Assembly: GCA_002868955.1 (NCBI GenBank) | Contig: PKTW01000039.1 | Coordinates: forward strand, 1 to 33,391 | Direction of reading: 5' to 3' | Source: Desulfobulbaceae bacterium | GTDB taxonomy: Bacteria > Desulfobacterota > Desulfobulbia > Desulfobulbales > BM004 | DNA: 33,391 nucleotides | Shown: piece after piece, positions 22,222 to 30,393 of the stretch | Layout: every line of letters starts with the position of its first letter | Numbering within the stretch: the first letter of the stretch is position 1 | Program-made: the position numbers and the translations under genes | The notes under the pieces: model-generated | The model's input: the letters and a program-made list of their open reading frames with translations, nothing else | What the model was told of the DNA's origin: nothing | Databases searched by the model: none

Positions 22222-23712
22222 ATGACGAATTCAGATTCAGATGTGGGCTTAGCAGTCGAAAAAACACCGGTTAATTGGTGGAGAATACTCTCTTTGATAA
22301 CAGGTATGGTATTATTTGGGATTGTCTATTATTCACCCCTTTGGCCCGATGCTGTAGACCCACTTGGTGAGCATTTTATCCTCACCAAGGAAGGGAAAGG
22401 CGCTATTGCAGTTTTCCTTCTTGCCGCCACATGGTGGGTATTTGAAGTTGTACCCATTGGCATAACCAGCCTGGCAATAGGCATGCTACAGGCATTATTT
22501 TTTATCCGGCCGGCCAAGGTTGCATTTACAGATTTCATGGACCCATCTGTTCTTTTTATTTTCGGGTCCATTGTTATTGGCATGGTTTTTACCAAGACAG
22601 GTCTGACGAAACGGATCGCCTATAAAATGCTCTCCATTGTAGGCGAAAAAACGAGCATGATATACCTGGGTTGTTTTGTGCTGACCGCTGCTTTAACCCA
22701 TATCATGGCCCATACTGCGGTTGCAGCCACCATGTTCCCGCTGCTGATGGCCATTTATTCTCTCTATACTGACGAAGAAGGACCTACCAAATTTGGCAAG
22801 GGACTGTTTATAGGCATGGCCTATGTCGCCGGCGCCGGCAGTATCATAACCTTGCTTGGCGCGGCCCGCGGAGCAGTGGCTCTCGGATTTTACAAAGACA
22901 TTACCGGAACAGATATCAGCTTTTTTCAACTTAGCTATTACATGGCACCCATTGGCTGGATAATGACTTTTCTCCTCTGGGGATTTTTCATGATTATCTG
23001 TAAGCCTGAAAAATTATCTATTCCCGGCCTCAAGGATAAAGCCAAAAGAATGCACAAGGAACTGGGGAGTTGGTCCACCCAGGAGATACTGGCCATAATC
23101 ATAGTCATTGCAACAATTATTGTTATATCCGGGAAATCATTTATTCCCGCCATGACCAACCTGCATAAAACAGGCATTCTCCTCTGTTCAACTATTCTGT
23201 TCTTTATTGTTAACATTCTTGATATCGATGATCTGGAAGAAATTCCCTGGAATATTATTTTGCTCTTTGCCGGCGCCATGTCCATCGGTTTTTGCCTCTG
23301 GGAAACCGGGGCAGCCAAATGGATGGCCGTGAACTGGCTCACCTTATTTCAGAATGCGCCGGCCATTGTTTTCATCCTGGGCATGGCATTTTTCGTCATG
23401 ATCATGACAAATTTCATTATGAATGTTGCGGCAATCGCTATCTCTTTGCCGGTTGCCCTGGTCATCGCTCCGTATCTCGGAGTGGCCGGCGAGGTAATAG
23501 TATTCTCTGCCCTGGTTGTAGCCGGCATGCCCTTTCTGCTTCTGGTGGGGGCGGCCCCCAATGCTATCGCTTATACATCAAAGCAATTTACTACCAGTGA
23601 ATTTTTTTACTATGGCATTCCGGCCAGTATTCTGCTCATGGTGGTTACCTGGATTGCCGTTCAGTTTATATGGCCGATTATGGGAATGGAGATATATCTT
23701 CCGACTGCTTAA
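22222..23712 (+). CDS. DASS (SLC13) family sodium:anion symporter
   Basis: 496 residues with about 11-12 hydrophobic spans. The family's two re-entrant substrate-site regions are recognisable as MAHTAVAAT (162-170) and TNFIMNVAA (396-404). These stand where most members have SNT-type motifs, so the sequence is a divergent DASS member. Such proteins import di- or tricarboxylates or sulfate with sodium; in an anaerobe that respires sulfate or oxidises dicarboxylates both substrates are possible, and the altered motifs prevent a firm choice. It is the last gene of the sigma-54-controlled operon and the likely physiological output of the whole locus. A clear intrinsic terminator is not seen after the stop. 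Confidence 0.87.
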   Translation: MTNSDSDVGLAVEKTPVNWWRILSLITGMVLFGIVYYSPLWPDAVDPLGEHFILTKEGKGAIAVFLLAATWWVFEVVPIGITSLAIGMLQALFFIRPAKVAFTDFMDPSVLFIFGSIVIGMVFTKTGLTKRIAYKMLSIVGEKTSMIYLGCFVLTAALTHIMAHTAVAATMFPLLMAIYSLYTDEEGPTKFGKGLFIGMAYVAGAGSIITLLGAARGAVALGFYKDITGTDISFFQLSYYMAPIGWIMTFLLWGFFMIICKPEKLSIPGLKDKAKRMHKELGSWSTQEILAIIIVIATIIVISGKSFIPAMTNLHKTGILLCSTILFFIVNILDIDDLEEIPWNIILLFAGAMSIGFCLWETGAAKWMAVNWLTLFQNAPAIVFILGMAFFVMIMTNFIMNVAAIAISLPVALVIAPYLGVAGEVIVFSALVVAGMPFLLLVGAAPNAIAYTSKQFTTSEFFYYGIPASILLMVVTWIAVQFIWPIMGMEIYLPTA

Positions 23713-23946
23713 TGAGCTTTGTTGCGTAATCCATGAAATAACCTATATAGAAACAAAATTGCACTCAAGGCCGCTATAATAAATTGTCATTTGGTGCCGA
23801 CATTCTCTACATGGATGTGAGCGGTAGTAAGAACAGAACGACTAATGTAGGTCCAGGAGTGTTCAGCGTCAGACCATATGAGACACAAAAGCATCGTGAA
23901 TTAAGAGACACTCCGGGGTAGAATTTAACCCAAAGGAGTGTAAATT
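23713..23946. other. Intergenic stretch with an ACACTCC/GGAGTGT hairpin
   Basis: No gene is seen in the first 230 bases after the symporter. Near the end, ACACTCC (23908-23914) and GGAGTGT (23935-23941) form an imperfectly spaced inverted repeat, with inner GGGT/ACCC pairing. Its right arm supplies the ribosome site of the small frame that follows. This arrangement could sequester the ribosome site or could be the end of a lost mobile element. Confidence 0.35.
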
Positions 23947-24030
23947 ATGCCAAAGAACGAAACAGCGATACTGCCAGGTCGACAGCACCCGATTGGCTTC
24001 TGCCCTCCTGGTAATAACAGGAATCTTTAA
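23947..24030 (+). CDS. Possible 27-residue peptide
   Basis: ATG 23947 is preceded by AAAGGAGTG with good spacing, and the frame runs MPKNETAILPGRQHPIGFCP and seven more residues to TAA at 24028. The peptide is not recognised. The good ribosome site lies within a hairpin arm. It may be a real leader-type peptide, or the first codons of a transposase or other gene whose remainder has been lost. It is convergent with the solute-binding gene, whose stop is 15 bases away. Confidence 0.3.
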   Translation: MPKNETAILPGRQHPIGFCPPGNNRNL

Positions 24031-24044
24031 TTCAAAACTTCCTT

Positions 24045-24863
24045 TTACGGCAGCCGCTTCATCCAGCCAGGATTCTCAAACCATTCCCAGGTCAACTCCT
24101 CAAGCGCGCCGCTGTCTTCCAGGGTCTTCAGGTAGTTATCCACCCAGTTGACAAAGAGCGAATCATTGTCAGGCAGGGCGATACCGAGCGGTTCGTAGGT
24201 CAAGGGGCTGACAACTGTGAGCAACTTTTCCTTGGGATACCTGAAAATCGTGACAACGCAGATGGTGTAGTCAGCGAACAGGGCATCAACCTCGTTGTTG
24301 ATAACCATGTCAATGGCCTCATCGTAGCTATTGGCCGTGACGAGCTTGACCTTGGGCAGATAGTCTTTCACGAACTGCTCGCTGGTGGTACCGCGCAGTG
24401 TCACGATTGATTTCCTGGGATCATGAATGTCTTCAGGCGTTTGTGCTTGCGCCATGGTAGGCAGCTTGGTAAGGATTGCTTTGCCTGACTTGAAATAGGG
24501 GCCGACGAATGCCACCTTCATATTCCGCTGGGGTGTTATTGTCATGCCGGAGAGAATCATGTCAATTCTGCCTGCTTCCAGGGCCGGCAAAAGCTCATGA
24601 AACTGTATGGCTTCCAGGCGCAGCTTGACGCCCATGGAATCAGCCATGGCTTGGGCAAGATCAATTTCCAGGCCGATGATCTCACCGTCCTTTGTAGTCA
24701 TGTTCAATGGAGGCATGCTGGCAGCAGTTCCCACCACAAGCTCACCGTTCATGGTGATACGATCCAGGACCGGTGAATTAGCTGTCGCACCCTGCATCCC
24801 CGCACAGGCCGTAAGCATAAACATCGTGATCAATACAACTACATAGGCCAGTAATCTTTTCAT
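24045..24863 (-). CDS. Polar amino acid-type solute-binding lipoprotein (SBP_bac_3), orphan
   Basis: 272 residues. A signal ending LTAC (Cys20) makes it a lipoprotein. The mature protein has the family 3 solute-binding fold: GELVVGTAASMPPLNM, GEIIGLEIDLAQAMADSMG, LEAIQFHELLPALEAGRIDMI, the hinge GMTITPQRNMKVAFVGPYF, and VTLRGTTSEQFV. The ribosome site GGAGGGA is clear upstream of ATG 24863. Family members bind amino acids, opines or related organic acids for ABC importers or feed sensor domains. No permease or ATPase gene is in the window, so either the transport partners are elsewhere or the protein serves sensing. Ligand not assignable. Confidence 0.87.
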   Translation of the reverse strand: MKRLLAYVVVLITMFMLTACAGMQGATANSPVLDRITMNGELVVGTAASMPPLNMTTKDGEIIGLEIDLAQAMADSMGVKLRLEAIQFHELLPALEAGRIDMILSGMTITPQRNMKVAFVGPYFKSGKAILTKLPTMAQAQTPEDIHDPRKSIVTLRGTTSEQFVKDYLPKVKLVTANSYDEAIDMVINNEVDALFADYTICVVTIFRYPKEKLLTVVSPLTYEPLGIALPDNDSLFVNWVDNYLKTLEDSGALEELTWEWFENPGWMKRLP

Positions 24864-24892
24864 GCTCTGTTCCCTCCGTATTTTTTAATAAT

Positions 24893-25090
24893 AAGGTTTC
24901 GAGGTTTCAAGGTTCCAAGGGGTCAAGGGTTATATTTATTTTCTAACGACTTAATCAGTGCCATAAGCATTCTTTCAACTTCTTTAATTTTCTCTAGAAG
25001 AATTTCTTGATCATCTTCAATTCTTTAAAATTCTTCAGCATCCCTGGTCCTTACGTCTGTTTCCTTGCCCCCTTGAAACCTCGAAACCTT
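24893..25090. mobile_element. Inverted-repeat-bounded cassette, copy 1 (internally deleted four-helix-bundle unit)
   Basis: A 198-base unit begins with AAGGTTTCGAGGTTTCAAGG (24893-24912) and ends with its exact reverse complement (25071-25090). It contains a deleted copy of the same four-helix-bundle gene found intact in copy 2. No transposase and no obvious target duplication are visible. It lies between the solute-binding gene and zwf. Confidence 0.55.
24923..25041 (-). pseudogene. Internally deleted four-helix-bundle (S23/Avd-like) gene
   Basis: Reading from ATG 25041, the frame gives MLKNFKEL, identical to the start of the intact gene at 26772-27140, then jumps in another frame to LLEKIKEVERMLMALIKSL, identical to the end of that gene apart from a few residues. 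About 80 central codons are missing and the junction shifts the frame, so it cannot encode the protein. The near identity at both ends implies either a recent duplication followed by deletion or conversion between the copies. Confidence 0.75.
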
Positions 25091-25132
25091 GTGTCAATCG
25101 TCAGCAGTCTCGTATGCTGACAAACCTTTAAC

Positions 25133-26683
25133 CTAATCCACTATCAAACTCATCCACTTAAGGGCCTCGACCGGGCCCCAGCTCCCTGCCTCGTAAGGAT
25201 GGAGCTGTGCCTCAGGGTTGGCGCAGGTTTCACATGCGTGCAGAATCGGAGTCAGGTATGACCAGGAAAGTGCAACGCCATCCTGGCGCCAGAAAAGCAT
25301 ATGATCGCCGAGAATAACGTCGAGCAGCACCTTGGCATAGGCGTCGAGCGGCGGCCCCCTGAATCCCTGGTAGTATTTGAAATCCATGGTTACCGGCCGC
25401 AGGCATGATTTTGCGCCCGGTACCTTAGTCTGAAAAGTGAGGGAGATTTCCTCTTCTGGATAAATACCGAGGACCAAGCGATTGGCGGTAATTTTTTCAT
25501 CGATGACTTCCCGGAACATTGAATGGGGCACATTCTTGAACTGGACTACGATTTTTGTTTCCTTGCGGGCCAGCCGCTTGCCTGAAGCCAGATAGAAAGG
25601 CACGCCCTGCCAGCGCCAGTTGTCAACAAACATCCGCATCAAGGCAAAGGTCGGAGTAATGGACTTCGGATTTACACCCTTCTCTTCCCGGTATCCCGGC
25701 ACTTTATTGCTCTCCACCATGCTTCCCTTGTACTGGCCCAGCACAAGGTTGTCCATGAGGGTTTCACGGGCCAGGGGTTTAATGGACCTCCCGACCTTGG
25801 CCTTTTCGTCCCGCACCCGGTCGTCTTCGAAAAGGGAGGGAGGCTCCATGGCGGTGAGCGCCAGAAGCTGCACCATGTGATTCTGGAACATATCGCGGAG
25901 CACACCGGCCTGCTCATAATATCCGGCCCGGTTCTCCACCCCGAGATTTTCCGCGGCAAGGATGCCTACATAGTCGATATAGTTGCGATTCCAGATCGGC
26001 TCAAAAATCGTATTGGCAAAGCGGAACATAAGGATATTCTGCACTGTTTCCTTGGCCAGGTAGTGGTCAATACGGAATATCTGGTTTTCCCTGAAACTTT
26101 TGTGCAGCACCTTGTCAAGATCAAGGGCGGTCTGAAGATCACGGCCGAAGGGTTTTTCCACGACTATCCTGGCCCAGCCGTTGCCTTCCTTGCCTTCTTT
26201 TGCGAGTCCTACCTCGCCTATTTTTTTGGCAATCACCGGATAGAGGGTGGGAGGTACTGCCAGGTAGAAAATCCTGTTGCCGCCGGTATTCTGCTCCTGG
26301 TCCAGGTCATGCAGATAGCCTGCCAATTCCTGGCAGGACTCCAATGAATCATAGGTAACAGGCTGATAAAAAAGTTTTGCGGCAAAACCATCCCATCTAC
26401 CAAGGTCAAGTCTGCCCTCCTTGGCAATGGCCTGCTTCATCTTGTCCCTGAACTCGTCATGGGACAGGTTCGTCCTGCTGCTGCCGACCACACCAAACGG
26501 CTCCGGCAAACTGTTCGTCAGATAGAGGCTGTAAAACGCGGGGATCAGCTTCCTGGCAGCCAGGTCACCCGACGCACCAAAGATGACTAACATGCAGGGG
26601 GCAAGAGAACCCGGGGTGACAAACTCGCAGGCCTCCCCTCTGGTGGTTTGGACTTTAACGGTTGCTTCTTCCGATCTATCCAT
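25133..26683 (-). CDS. zwf: Glucose-6-phosphate 1-dehydrogenase
   Basis: About 516 residues from the ATG at 26683 (a GTG at 26692 is also in frame; neither has a strong ribosome site). It oxidises glucose 6-phosphate to 6-phosphogluconolactone with NADP or NAD, the first step of the oxidative pentose phosphate pathway. Diagnostic motifs: nucleotide-binding GASGDLAARKL near 36-46, VVEKPFGRDL near 175-184 and the active-site block RIDHYLAKETVQN near 204-216, followed by the large C-terminal substrate/dimer domain ending normally. Length is usual for the family. It is followed on the same strand by the solute-binding gene and preceded by gnd, with a four-helix-bundle cassette between. No 6-phosphogluconolactonase gene is in the window. 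Confidence 0.96.
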   Translation of the reverse strand: MDRSEEATVKVQTTRGEACEFVTPGSLAPCMLVIFGASGDLAARKLIPAFYSLYLTNSLPEPFGVVGSSRTNLSHDEFRDKMKQAIAKEGRLDLGRWDGFAAKLFYQPVTYDSLESCQELAGYLHDLDQEQNTGGNRIFYLAVPPTLYPVIAKKIGEVGLAKEGKEGNGWARIVVEKPFGRDLQTALDLDKVLHKSFRENQIFRIDHYLAKETVQNILMFRFANTIFEPIWNRNYIDYVGILAAENLGVENRAGYYEQAGVLRDMFQNHMVQLLALTAMEPPSLFEDDRVRDEKAKVGRSIKPLARETLMDNLVLGQYKGSMVESNKVPGYREEKGVNPKSITPTFALMRMFVDNWRWQGVPFYLASGKRLARKETKIVVQFKNVPHSMFREVIDEKITANRLVLGIYPEEEISLTFQTKVPGAKSCLRPVTMDFKYYQGFRGPPLDAYAKVLLDVILGDHMLFWRQDGVALSWSYLTPILHACETCANPEAQLHPYEAGSWGPVEALKWMSLIVD

Positions 26684-26741
26684 GGCAGTCACGAATTTTT
26701 CTTAAATAAAAGGTTGTAAGGGGTCCAGGTTCCGAGGGCTC

Positions 26742-27242
26742 AAGGTTTCAAGGTTTCAAGGGTTCAAGGGTTCAAGAGTTATTTTTATTTTCTAACGACT
26801 TGATCAGTGCCATAAGCATTCGCTCAACTTCTTTAATTTTTTCAAGGAGAGAGCTCTGGTCAGCTTCATTCAAATAATTGAGATCTCCTGAAAGCAGAGT
26901 TTGCGTTTCAAGCTCGCAGGTAGACCCGTATGCAATATATAGACACCTGACATAATCCGGAATTGTTTTCCTGCCATACCCTTCTGCAATATTTGATGGT
27001 ATTGATATTGCTGCCCTTCTCATTTGAGAGGACAATCCATACTTTTCTTCATTCGGGAAGTTCTTTGTTGTTTTGTAAATCTCAAGACAGAGCTTATAAG
27101 CCTTTTCCCATACATTCAGTTCCTTAAAATTTTTAAGCATCCCTGTCCTTAAATCTTTTTCCCTCGACCCCTTGAAACCTCGAAACCTTGAAACCTAATC
27201 TTTTTCCCTCGACCCCTTGACCCCTTGAAACCTCGAAACCTT
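26742..27242. mobile_element. Inverted-repeat-bounded cassette, copy 2 (intact four-helix-bundle unit)
   Basis: The left boundary AAGGTTTCAAGGTTTCAAGG (26742-26761) differs by one base from the copy 1 terminus. The right side carries CCTTGAAACCTCGAAACCTT twice (27170-27189 and 27223-27242), the result of a 45-base direct duplication (AATCTTTTTCCCTCGACCCC at 27152 and 27197). The unit carries the intact four-helix-bundle gene in the same orientation as copy 1 and sits between gnd and zwf. Confidence 0.55.
26772..27140 (-). CDS. Four-helix-bundle protein (S23 / Avd-like, TIGR02436 family)
   Basis: 122 residues beginning MLKNFKELNVWEKAYKL. The family signature is evident: LxVWxKAxxLxxxIYxxTxxFPxEEKYGLxSQMRRAAxSIPSNIAEGYGR, then a helix with Y..LYIAYGSxxELETxL and a leucine-rich final helix. 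Members were first found inside 23S rRNA intervening sequences, and related proteins (Avd) accompany diversity-generating retroelements. They form barrel-like pentamers with a basic face that binds nucleic acid; the physiological role of stand-alone members is unknown. No reverse transcriptase or variable repeat is here. The gene lies inside the inverted-repeat cassette and interrupts the gnd-zwf tandem, so it is probably cargo of a small mobile unit rather than part of sugar metabolism. Confidence 0.9.
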   Translation of the reverse strand: MLKNFKELNVWEKAYKLCLEIYKTTKNFPNEEKYGLSSQMRRAAISIPSNIAEGYGRKTIPDYVRCLYIAYGSTCELETQTLLSGDLNYLNEADQSSLLEKIKEVERMLMALIKSLENKNNS

Positions 27243-27245
27243 CTT

Positions 27246-28691
27246 TTATCTCTTCAACTTCCCCCAATCTGTATGAAAACTCCCTTCTTCGTCCACCCTC
27301 TCATATGTATGGGCGCCGAAGTAATCCCGCTGGGCCTGCAGCAGGTTGTGGGGCAGCCGTGCGGAGCGGTAGGAGTCATAGTAGTTCAAAGCTGCACTCA
27401 TAGCCGGGACAGGGAGACCAAGCCGGGCTGCTGTGCAGACCACCTGACGCCAGGCTTTCTGGTTGGCAATCACTTCTGCGGAAAAATACTCATCGAACAG
27501 CAGATTTTCCAGTTGCGGATTACGGTCATAGGCCTTCTTGATATCCTCAAGGAATGCTGCGCGAATGATACAGCCGCCGCGCCAGAGCATGGCGATAGCG
27601 CCATGCTCAAGTTCCCAGTCAAACTCTTTTGAGGCAGCCTGCAGCTGGAAAAATCCCTGGGTATAACTGCAGACCTTGGAGGCAAACAAAGCTTTACGGA
27701 CCTGGTTGACAAAATCTTCCCTATCTGCTGATAAGCGGAACTCCTTCGGCTCTCCAGCAGGACCGGTAAGAACCTTACCTGCCCGCACCCTCTGTTCCTT
27801 CAGGGCTGACAGGGTCCTGGCAAATACCGCTTCCGTGATCAGGGTGGTGGGCACTCCCAGGTCCATGGCATGCTGGGCTGTCCACTTGCCTGTCCCCTTC
27901 TGGCCCGCCTTGTCCAGGATCATATCAACCAGGGCTTTGCCTGTTTTATCGTCGATAACGGAAAAAATATCGCGCGTTATTTCTATGAGGTAGCTGTCCA
28001 GCTCCCCCCTGTTCCATTCGTCAAAGACATCATACAGTTCATCATTGTTGAGCCCGAGACCGTCTTTCAGTAATGAGTATGCCTCGCTGATAAGCTGCAT
28101 GTCTCCGTATTCAATACCGTTGTGCACCATCTTGACATAGTGGCCGGCACCGCCTGCACCGACCCAGTCGCAGCAGGGGATGTCATTGTTTGGACCGACC
28201 TTGGCGGCAATGGCCTGGAAGATGGGCCTGACATGGGGCCAAGCCTCTTTTACGCCGCCTGGCATGATGCTGGGGCCATGCCGCGCCCCCTCCTCTCCCC
28301 CGGAAATACCTGTACCCATGTAAAGGATGCCCTGGGGCTGCAGTTCTTTGATCTGCTCTTCGGTGTCAAGAAAACAGGAGTTGCCGCCGTCGATGATGAT
28401 ATCACCGGGCTCCAGGAGCGGAGCAAGCTGCTTTACAGTCTGCTTCACCGGATCCCCGGCCTTGACCATGAGCATGGCAATGCGGGGTTTTTTGAGGTTC
28501 CGGACAAATTCCTCCAGGCTGCGACAGCCGACAATGGATTTACCCTGCGCCGGCCAGGCCAGGAACTCGTCAACCCTGCTTGTCGTCCGGTTGAAGGCAG
28601 CGACCTGATAGCCATGGTCAGCCATGTTCAGAATAAGATTCTGGCCCATTACTGCTAGGCCGATGAGTCCAATGTCGCACTGTTGAGCCAT
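27246..28691 (-). CDS. gnd: 6-phosphogluconate dehydrogenase, decarboxylating (long form)
   Basis: 481 residues, the length of the long-chain enzyme. It converts 6-phosphogluconate to ribulose 5-phosphate and CO2 with NADP reduction. Seen in the sequence: the dinucleotide fold IGLIGLAVMGQNL (7-19) with FNRTTSRVDEF, DGGNS (101-105), the signature GISGGEEGARHGPSIMPGG (128-146), and the active-site HYVKMVHNGIEYGD with Lys187 and Glu194. The C-terminal tail ends AHTYERVDEEGSFHTDWGKL as usual. A strong AGGAGG ribosome site lies at 28700-28705. It was probably cotranscribed with zwf originally; the cassette between them may now insulate or alter zwf expression. Confidence 0.97.
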   Translation of the reverse strand: MAQQCDIGLIGLAVMGQNLILNMADHGYQVAAFNRTTSRVDEFLAWPAQGKSIVGCRSLEEFVRNLKKPRIAMLMVKAGDPVKQTVKQLAPLLEPGDIIIDGGNSCFLDTEEQIKELQPQGILYMGTGISGGEEGARHGPSIMPGGVKEAWPHVRPIFQAIAAKVGPNNDIPCCDWVGAGGAGHYVKMVHNGIEYGDMQLISEAYSLLKDGLGLNNDELYDVFDEWNRGELDSYLIEITRDIFSVIDDKTGKALVDMILDKAGQKGTGKWTAQHAMDLGVPTTLITEAVFARTLSALKEQRVRAGKVLTGPAGEPKEFRLSADREDFVNQVRKALFASKVCSYTQGFFQLQAASKEFDWELEHGAIAMLWRGGCIIRAAFLEDIKKAYDRNPQLENLLFDEYFSAEVIANQKAWRQVVCTAARLGLPVPAMSAALNYYDSYRSARLPHNLLQAQRDYFGAHTYERVDEEGSFHTDWGKLKR

Positions 28692-29041
28692 GGGAAAAAC
28701 CTCCTGGGAAGTAATATCATGTTGACAACAATGAGGAATTTACTGTGAAAACGCAAAAAACCCAACCTAAATTCCTCTGGGAAAGCATCCCTGCTGAAAT
28801 AATCTACACAAAAATTACTTGCCTCCTCACAGAGCTTAAGTAATATTCTGGATAATCAATAATTTGCTTATTGGGCCTATTCGAGGTATTAAGGTGAAAA
28901 GTTTTTACGTAGCAGCATTTTTGTCTATATTCAGATTTTGAATCATATTTTTGATCAATTGAGCATAAGGAGTGCTTTGATCGGGTTGAATTGAGGATTC
29001 CTGGGGGCTGGTAAGTCCCTGATGCGAAAAAGGAGAGAAAA
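28692..29041. other. Divergent control region between gnd and the DUF3300 gene
   Basis: 350 bases without a gene. A plausible sigma-70 promoter toward the DUF3300 gene is TTGCTT (28864-28869), 17 bases, TATTAA (28887-28892), giving a leader of about 140 bases. A strong AAAAAGGAGAG precedes the ATG at 29042. For gnd I see only the ribosome site and no convincing promoter. Confidence 0.35.
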
Positions 29042-30340
29042 ATGACAACATACTGGCAAAAAGGATTCAGAAGTTTATTGTCTTGGATTCTTGTTCTTAT
29101 GCTTGCCCTGCCGCCCTGTGCCATTGCCCAGGAGCCGGGGGCTGAAACGGCGGAGGCAGAGACTACAAAAACCTTCAAGAAGGAGGAACTCGACCAGATG
29201 CTGGCGCCCATCGCCCTCTACCCTGACTCACTGCTTGCCCAGGTACTGATGGCCTCGACCTATCCGCTCGAAGTCGTACAGGCTGACAGGTGGGCCAAAG
29301 AGAATAAGGAGCTGGAAGGTGATGCCCTGGCCCAGGAACTTGAGAAGCAGGAGTGGGATCCTAGCGTGAAGTCACTGGTCCAGTTTCCGGATGTCCTTGC
29401 CATGATGGGTGAACAACTCGACTGGACACAGAAACTGGGAGACGCATTTCTTGCGCAGCAGGAGGATGTCTCAAATACGGTTCAGAATCTACGCAAGAAA
29501 GCGAAAGAGGCTGAAAACCTCAAGACCTCGGAGGAACAGGTTGTCAAGGTCGAGAAGGAAGTGATCATCATCGAGTCGGCAAAGCCGGAGGTTGTTTACG
29601 TACCGGTCTATAATCCCACCGTTGTTTACGGATCATGGTGGTGGCCCCACTATCCGCCTTACTATTACTATCCTCCCTATTACCCCCGTCCCACGCTTTA
29701 CGGTTTCGCCACAGGAGTAGCTGTCGGCGTTGCATGGGGATATGCCTGGGGACATTGGAACTGGCACAGCCATAGTGTCAACATCAATATTAATCGAAAC
29801 ATCAATTATAACAAAAATATCAACCGTGAACGGTATGCGAAGCAGTATGGCGGCAGAGAAGGCCAGTGGAAGCATAGCCCTGAGCACCGGAAAGGCGTTT
29901 CGTACCGAGATCAAAAAACAGCTCAGCAGTATAACCGGGCAGCCTCAAGAGATGCAGTTAAATCCCGTGAAAATTTTCGCGGCAAGGCGGAGGCCGGCAG
30001 AAAAGACCTTGCCCGCGATGGTGCCGGACAGGCCAAGACTCTTGATACAAGAGACAGGGCGCAGACTCGCGATACTAGTGCCAGGCCATCACCAGATACA
30101 AGGGACAGGGCACAGACCCGTGATACGGTTTCCAGGCAATCAGATACAAGGGCTAAGCCCCAGAGTCGTGACATAAATCGTAGTGCTGCACCCAGTAGAA
30201 CGGATCGTGGTAGCTCTTTCAGCGGCATGAACCAGGGCAGCACAAGCAGGAACTACAGCCAGCGCGGAAACATGAGCCGTTCCGGGGGAGCCAGCCGCGG
30301 TGGTGGTGGCCGTGGTGGCGGTGGTGGACGCATGAGGTAA
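29042..30340 (+). CDS. DUF3300 exported protein with repetitive basic C-terminus
   Basis: 432 residues with a cleavable signal peptide (about 1-29, ending AIAQ). The DUF3300 core is clear: LDQMLAPIALYPDSLLAQVL, STYPLEVVQADRWAKEN, QEWDPSVKSLVQFPDVLAMM and, after a coiled-coil-prone stretch, PEVVYVPVYNPTVVYG. A Tyr/Pro-rich segment (PYYYYPPYYPRP), a Gly/Trp hydrophobic patch, an Asn-rich stretch (NININRNINYNKNINRE) and a basic tail follow. The tail has short repeats of DTRDRAQTRD and ends in a Gly/Arg-rich run. The function is unknown; composition suggests an envelope or surface protein with a disordered adhesive or nucleic-acid-like binding tail. Its neighbour DUF2950 is its usual partner, starting 53 bases downstream. 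Confidence 0.87.
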   Translation: MTTYWQKGFRSLLSWILVLMLALPPCAIAQEPGAETAEAETTKTFKKEELDQMLAPIALYPDSLLAQVLMASTYPLEVVQADRWAKENKELEGDALAQELEKQEWDPSVKSLVQFPDVLAMMGEQLDWTQKLGDAFLAQQEDVSNTVQNLRKKAKEAENLKTSEEQVVKVEKEVIIIESAKPEVVYVPVYNPTVVYGSWWWPHYPPYYYYPPYYPRPTLYGFATGVAVGVAWGYAWGHWNWHSHSVNININRNINYNKNINRERYAKQYGGREGQWKHSPEHRKGVSYRDQKTAQQYNRAASRDAVKSRENFRGKAEAGRKDLARDGAGQAKTLDTRDRAQTRDTSARPSPDTRDRAQTRDTVSRQSDTRAKPQSRDINRSAAPSRTDRGSSFSGMNQGSTSRNYSQRGNMSRSGGASRGGGGRGGGGGRMR

Positions 30341-30393
30341 AGATGGCTACTTCACTTACATCTGCAGACAGAAATCACATGGAGGAGAAAATA

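Noticed and set aside
26772-27140. Diversity-generating retroelement (Avd-type accessory gene)
   Set aside because: No reverse transcriptase, template repeat or variable target is present in the window.
24893-27242. CRISPR-like array from the repeated GGTTTCAAGG units
   Set aside because: Repeats are short, unevenly spaced, partly overlapping and inverted around a gene; there are no regular spacers.
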